Source: Deltaproteobacteria bacterium
GTDB taxonomy: Bacteria; Myxococcota_A; UBA9160; UBA6930
DNA: 50,836 bases
Reading direction: 5' to 3'
NCBI GenBank assembly: GCA_019312665.1
Contig: JAFDCZ010000043.1
Coordinates: 1 to 50,836, forward strand
The first letter of the stretch is position 1, and each line of letters opens with the position of its first letter. Under the pieces are notes generated by a model. That model was given only the letters and a program-made list of their open reading frames with translations. It did not search any database and had not been told where the DNA came from. Both the position numbers and the translations under genes were made by a program. Below are positions 46,513 to 50,836 of the stretch, piece after piece.

Positions 46513-48151
46513 GGTTGCGTTCGCGGTAGCGCTTCCGTTTGCGGAAGCGCTCAGGCATCGGCAGCTCGTAGACGGATGCGCCCGGCGCAGGGCTCTCGAC
46601 CCGGTGCAAGAGCACGGCTTCGGTCGGCAAGCTTTCGCGAAGGATCGGGTAGTGGTCCGCTTCATGGTTCAAGATCAAGTGGGATGCGCCTCTCGTCCAG
46701 ATCTTGCCCGCCGAGCGTTCCTGCGCGTGGATCTTCACGAATGGGGCGCCGGCGTAGTAGGCGATGCGGCGCTTGCGGGCAGCGAGGCCTCGTACCGGGA
46801 TATCCTGGGAGCCGAGCCACTCGGCCGCGATGCGCGCAGCCCGCGAGTCGCCACGATCCGGGGGCAAGGCCTTGCCCAGGCCAATGCCCGTGACCAGTGC
46901 GAGAAGTGCGGCAAGGACCAGGTGCCCGGTGGCCTTTCCGAACCTGCGTCCGGCCCACTGTCCGAGCGCCATCACGCCGCCGGCGACGTAGCCGAGAGTC
47001 AAGATGAGCGGCGGGAGTGCGTGGCGCCCACTGACGTATCCGACGTTGGCTGCGAGCAGGAGCAGGACGACCGCGTAGGCCGCAACGACCCCGCCGATGA
47101 ACCGAGCGCGGGGCCCAGCGCGGCCCAGGCCCCCAAGGGCCAGGCCCGCCAGGAGCAGAGCCACCCCTTCGTAGCGCAGGGCACGAAGATGCGTTCGCAC
47201 CACGTCGAAGACGGCCTCTGCATAACGTTCGGCCGCCGCTGCCCGAAGTTCCTCGGGAAGCCTCGCCTCGAGTTGGGCCTTTGGCGAGACGAGTCGGCTT
47301 TCAGCCGGGCGGCCTGCGCGGTTGATCTTCGGAAGCACCGGATTCGGCCCGTCCCGGGGCGGTGCCTCCAAGCCGGCCATCACCGCCATCGATTTCTTCT
47401 GGGTGAACGTCCATTCGCCGGTCTGGGCGTGAAGGAAACCGACATACGGCCCGACGACCAGTGCGCCGCCCAGGCCGATCGCGCCAGCGAGGAGGATGGA
47501 TCGGCCGAGGGGGGCGCCGCGCTTCCAACCTTCGAAAACCGCCAGGCCGCCAGCGACCAACGCGATACCCAGGCCCTCCGGGCGGGCCAGGTAGGCCAGG
47601 CCCGCGGCAAGACCGCCTGCCAAGGCCAGCAGCGGGCGCTCTGACCGAAGCCCGCGCCACAACAGGCAGGCCGCTGAGACGAAGAAGAAGAGGTAGGCGC
47701 CCTCGCTCTGGATGTCGCCGGTGTACTCGATCGCGCCAGGGTGCACGGCGAAGAGCAGGGCGGCGATCCAGGCGGCGGCTCGGCCATGGAGATCTCGGAC
47801 GAAGAGGTAGAGGACGCCCACCGCGAGAGAGCCACAAGCGATCGAGACGAACACGGCAGCGGTTTCCCAGTTGGCGATCGGTCCATGGACCCCCGCCACG
47901 AGTGCCGAGTAGAGCGGGTGGAAGGGGTGGGCGAGGGCCTGATCCGGGAGGCCTGATTCGATGGCTTCGGCCAGCGCCAGGAAGATCGGGCCGTCGTTGA
48001 ACATCACCGCCAGGCCCTGCCAGCGCAGGATCCGGACCGCGGCGGCCAGGGCCACGATGCCGGCGAGCACCCAGGCTTCGCGGCGGGGCTCGAAGCGCAG
48101 GTCGGCAGCGGAAGCGGTGGCCATCGGGAGCGAAACGTAGGGGACGTTCAT
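46493..48151 (-). CDS. GT39/PMT-like membrane glycosyltransferase
   Basis: N-terminal FNDGPIFLALAEAIESG; HPFHPLYSALVA; HPGAIEYTGDIQSEGAYLFF; LAYLARPEGLGI. Confidence 0.75.
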   Translation of the reverse strand: MNVPYVSLPMATASAADLRFEPRREAWVLAGIVALAAAVRILRWQGLAVMFNDGPIFLALAEAIESGLPDQALAHPFHPLYSALVAGVHGPIANWETAAVFVSIACGSLAVGVLYLFVRDLHGRAAAWIAALLFAVHPGAIEYTGDIQSEGAYLFFFVSAACLLWRGLRSERPLLALAGGLAAGLAYLARPEGLGIALVAGGLAVFEGWKRGAPLGRSILLAGAIGLGGALVVGPYVGFLHAQTGEWTFTQKKSMAVMAGLEAPPRDGPNPVLPKINRAGRPAESRLVSPKAQLEARLPEELRAAAAERYAEAVFDVVRTHLRALRYEGVALLLAGLALGGLGRAGPRARFIGGVVAAYAVVLLLLAANVGYVSGRHALPPLILTLGYVAGGVMALGQWAGRRFGKATGHLVLAALLALVTGIGLGKALPPDRGDSRAARIAAEWLGSQDIPVRGLAARKRRIAYYAGAPFVKIHAQERSAGKIWTRGASHLILNHEADHYPILRESLPTEAVLLHRVESPAPGASVYELPMPERFRKRKRYRERNLIDAAP

Positions 48152-48205
48152 GAAGTTGAAATGGCCAGGCCGTCACGCGGGGCCTCGTGGGTGTATGCTC
48201 CGGAG

Positions 48206-49660
48206 ATGCCGGATAGTTACGAACGGCTCAGCGCCCAGGACGCCACGTTCCTCGATCTGGAGACGCCGAGCCACCACCAGCACATCGCCGCAACGCTCGT
48301 CTTCTCGAGCGGCCCCTTGCGGACGCCCGATGGCGGCGTCGATATCGACCGGATTCGCGAGTACGTCGACTCGCGTCTCCACTTGCTGCCTCGCTATCGC
48401 CAGCGACTGGCGCGGATTCCGGTCGAGAACCATCCCGTCTGGGTAGACGATCCGCATTTCAATCTCGGCTACCACGTGCGGCATACGGCCCTGCCTCTGC
48501 CGGGCGATGCCTCGCAGTTGAAGGAGCTCTCGGGTCGGGTGCTCTCCCAACCCCTCGATCGGGAACGCCCGCTGTGGGAGATCTGGGTGGTCGAGGGCCT
48601 CGATGGCGGCGACCGTTTCGCGATGATCCAGAAGGTCCATCACTGCATGATCGACGGGGTCTCCGGGGTCGACTTGATGGCCATCCTGATGAGCCCGGAT
48701 GCGGAGGTGTTGTGCCCGCCGGCTCCACCTTGGAAGCCCAGGCCGATGCCGAGCGGAATCGACATGCTGACGGGCGACCTGGCCCGGCGCTTCTCCGAAG
48801 CCGCCGAGGTCGTACGCTCGGCCCCCGAACTATTGCGCGATCCCTTCGCTTTGGCGGGGCGGATTCGCGAAGGCGCTCAGGCGCTGGGCGAAACGCTGGG
48901 AGCCGGGCTGCATAACACTTCGGAAACGCCGATCAACCAGCCCCTCGGTCCACACCGCAAGTTCGATTGGCACGAGATCGATCTCGCCCGCGTCAAGCGA
49001 GTGAAGCAGTCGCTGGGAGGTACCGTCAACGATGTGGTCCTGGCGACGGTGACGGGTGCACTGCGCAGCTTCCTCAGGCTTCGGCGGTTGGATCCGGAAT
49101 CGCTCGAGATCCGTGCCAACGTGCCGGTCAGCCTGCGCTCGGAGGAAGAGCGCGGGACGCTGGGCAATCGCATCGCGCTGCTGATGCCGGAACTGCCGGT
49201 GGATGAAGCCGACCCGGTGGCCCGTCTCGACCGGGTCCACGCGACGATGGCCGAGCTCAAGGATTCGCGACTGGCCATGGGTGCACAGGTGCTGGCGGCC
49301 GTCAGTGAATGGACGAGCGCGACACTCCTTTCGCTCGCCGTTCGGAGTGCCGCCCGGGGGCGCCCCTACACGCTGGTGGTCACGAATGTGCCCGGCCCCC
49401 AGCTGCCGCTCTACCTGCTAGGTGCGAAGGTCGAGGCCTGTTATCCGGTCGTGAACCTGCTCCCCAACCAGGGCCTCGGGGTCGCGCTCTTCAGCTATTC
49501 GGGGACGCTCTACTGGGGCTTCACCGCAGATCTCGATCAGCTGCCGGATCTGGGTTCGTTTGTGAACGCGGTCGATGAATCCTTCCGTGAGCTCGAAGCC
49601 GCAGCTGAAGCCGAGGACAAACGCTCCAACCAAGCTCTGGCAGGGCCGCGCCCCGCCTGA
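48206..49660 (+). CDS. wax ester synthase/diacylglycerol acyltransferase (WS/DGAT)
   Basis: VHHCMIDGVSGVDL (HHxxxDG); NVPGPQLPLYLLGA; N-terminal DATFLDLETPSHHQHI. Confidence 0.92.
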   Translation: MPDSYERLSAQDATFLDLETPSHHQHIAATLVFSSGPLRTPDGGVDIDRIREYVDSRLHLLPRYRQRLARIPVENHPVWVDDPHFNLGYHVRHTALPLPGDASQLKELSGRVLSQPLDRERPLWEIWVVEGLDGGDRFAMIQKVHHCMIDGVSGVDLMAILMSPDAEVLCPPAPPWKPRPMPSGIDMLTGDLARRFSEAAEVVRSAPELLRDPFALAGRIREGAQALGETLGAGLHNTSETPINQPLGPHRKFDWHEIDLARVKRVKQSLGGTVNDVVLATVTGALRSFLRLRRLDPESLEIRANVPVSLRSEEERGTLGNRIALLMPELPVDEADPVARLDRVHATMAELKDSRLAMGAQVLAAVSEWTSATLLSLAVRSAARGRPYTLVVTNVPGPQLPLYLLGAKVEACYPVVNLLPNQGLGVALFSYSGTLYWGFTADLDQLPDLGSFVNAVDESFRELEAAAEAEDKRSNQALAGPRPA

Positions 49661-49758
49661 GCCAGGCGTCAGACCATGCGGGTGGGGCAACCCGCCCCGG
49701 CGATGCTGGTCGCTGAGAATCTCGGCGGCCTCCAACTTGCCGCCTAGACTGCTTGGCG

Positions 49759-50661
49759 ATGAAGACAGCGTACGAAGTCGGCGAGAGCCGCGAGGTTGCC
49801 GGCCAGAAAGGTTGGCAGAACCGGCTGTTCACGATCATCTTCGAAGCCGACACGCCGGCCGGCAAGCGCTTCGACGTCATCCTGATCGCGGTGATCGCCA
49901 TCAGCATCCTGGCCGTGATGCTCGAGAGCGTCGAAGCTGCCCAGGCCAAGTATGGCTCGGCTCTGCGCATCATGGAGTGGGTCATCACGGTGTTCTTCAC
50001 GATCGAGTATGCACTGCGGCTCAGTTGTGTCGAACGCCCGGCCAACTACGCACGCAGCTTCTTCGGGGTCATCGATCTGCTCGCGATCCTTCCGAGCTTC
50101 GTGAGCCTCGTGCTACCCGGCTCTCAATCCCTGCTGGTGATCCGCGGCCTGCGCTTGCTGCGCGTGATGCGAATCTTCAAGCTGGCTGGGTTCCTCGGTC
50201 AGGCCAACCTGCTGCTCGTCGCCATGCGGGCCAGCCGCCGCAAGATCCTCGTCTTCCTGGGCACCGTGCTCCTGCTCGATTTGATCCTCGGCTCCGCCAT
50301 GTACCTGATCGAAGGTGTGGAGGGCGGCTTCACCAGCATTCCGCGATCGGTCTACTGGGCGATCGTGACCATGACCACCGTAGGCTACGGCGACATCGCC
50401 CCGGTGACCGTCCCGGGCCAGCTGCTGGCTTCGGTCGTGATGTTGCTCGGCTACGCCATCCTCGCCGTGCCTACCGGCATCGTCACCGCCGAGATCGTCG
50501 AACAGATCCGCCCCGCGGAAATCACGACCCGCGGTTGCCCCCATTGTCTGAGCGAAGGCCATCCTTGGGATGCGCGGTTCTGCAGGCATTGCGGCGAGCC
50601 GCTGCCTCCGCCCGAAGGGCATGTCGAGGACGCCGAAGAGGCCTCCGAGCCGAATCGCTAG
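49759..50661 (+). CDS. voltage-gated K+ channel-type ion transporter with C-terminal zinc ribbon
   Basis: S4-like RGLRLLRVMRIFK; selectivity filter TTVGYGD; C-terminal CPHC...CRHC. Confidence 0.9.
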   Translation: MKTAYEVGESREVAGQKGWQNRLFTIIFEADTPAGKRFDVILIAVIAISILAVMLESVEAAQAKYGSALRIMEWVITVFFTIEYALRLSCVERPANYARSFFGVIDLLAILPSFVSLVLPGSQSLLVIRGLRLLRVMRIFKLAGFLGQANLLLVAMRASRRKILVFLGTVLLLDLILGSAMYLIEGVEGGFTSIPRSVYWAIVTMTTVGYGDIAPVTVPGQLLASVVMLLGYAILAVPTGIVTAEIVEQIRPAEITTRGCPHCLSEGHPWDARFCRHCGEPLPPPEGHVEDAEEASEPNR

Positions 50662-50674
50662 TCTCTCTCCCGTC

Positions 50675-50748
50675 GCCCCCGTAGCTCAGTTGGATAGAGC
50701 ATCGGTTTCCTAAACCGAGGGTCAGAGGTTCGAGTCCTCTCGGGGGCG
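50675..50748 (+). tRNA. tRNA-Arg (anticodon CCT)
   Basis: Acceptor GCCCCCG/CGGGGGC, D-arm GCTCAGTTGGATAGAGC, anticodon arm TCGGT-TTCCTAA-ACCGA, T-arm AGAGGTTCGAGTCCTCT; CCA not encoded. Confidence 0.95.
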
Positions 50749-50784
50749 TCAGCTTTCTTTGGCGAGTCGAGGGATCGGGGAGCT

Positions 50785-50836
50785 CTACTCGCTGGCAAGC
50801 TCGTCGAGCCGCTCCATCGTGTCGGCGTACTCGACG
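50785..50836 (-). CDS. C-terminal end of a gene running off the window
   Basis: Reverse strand reads ...VEYADTMERLDELASE-stop. Confidence 0.35.
   Translation of the reverse strand, partial: VEYADTMERLDELASE

Noticed and set aside
1-50836. CRISPR arrays, prophage, transposase genes, biosynthetic or defense clusters
   Set aside because: No regularly spaced repeats, integrase-phage gene sets (xerD here is chromosomal type) or recognisable defense/NRPS/PKS modules were seen.

Overview
High-GC chromosomal segment of a Gram-negative bacterium. Gene content looks deltaproteobacterial/Myxococcota-like, but that is inference. It is dominated by housekeeping genes: a trpEGDCF operon, coaE, a GGDEF protein, pheA-hisC-tyrA-rpsA-ihfB, lapA/lapB-like-mutS-amidase-glnD-xerD-cca-scpA-scpB-rluB, lptD, ccdA/tlpA-like, queG, dcd, dtd, exosortase, DUF368, SRAP, SSS symporter, GT39-like, WS/DGAT, a Kv-type channel and tRNA-Arg(CCT). 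No CRISPR array, prophage or transposase gene was seen. Main points for follow-up: (1) in the ihfB-to-scpA run, all five non-overlapping junctions whose upstream stop is (A/G/T)TGA carry a small ORF that starts on the upstream stop and ends on the downstream start codon, which could be a termination-reinitiation relay; (2) rpsA has an apparent in-frame loss of about 35 codons inside S1 domain 4; (3) a GH1-fold protein has lost the catalytic and sugar-binding motifs; (4) a ~150-bp repeat with ~26-bp terminal inverted repeats occurs twice, in opposite orientation, each time between convergent genes; (5) rluB has no ATG/GTG/TTG start that preserves its S4 domain, and a CTG overlaps the scpB stop; (6) a lipoprotein with D-x-D-G/Y-x-x-G repeats overlaps a CAP-domain gene. 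All calls were made by eye from the sequence and the ORF track; no database search was run.
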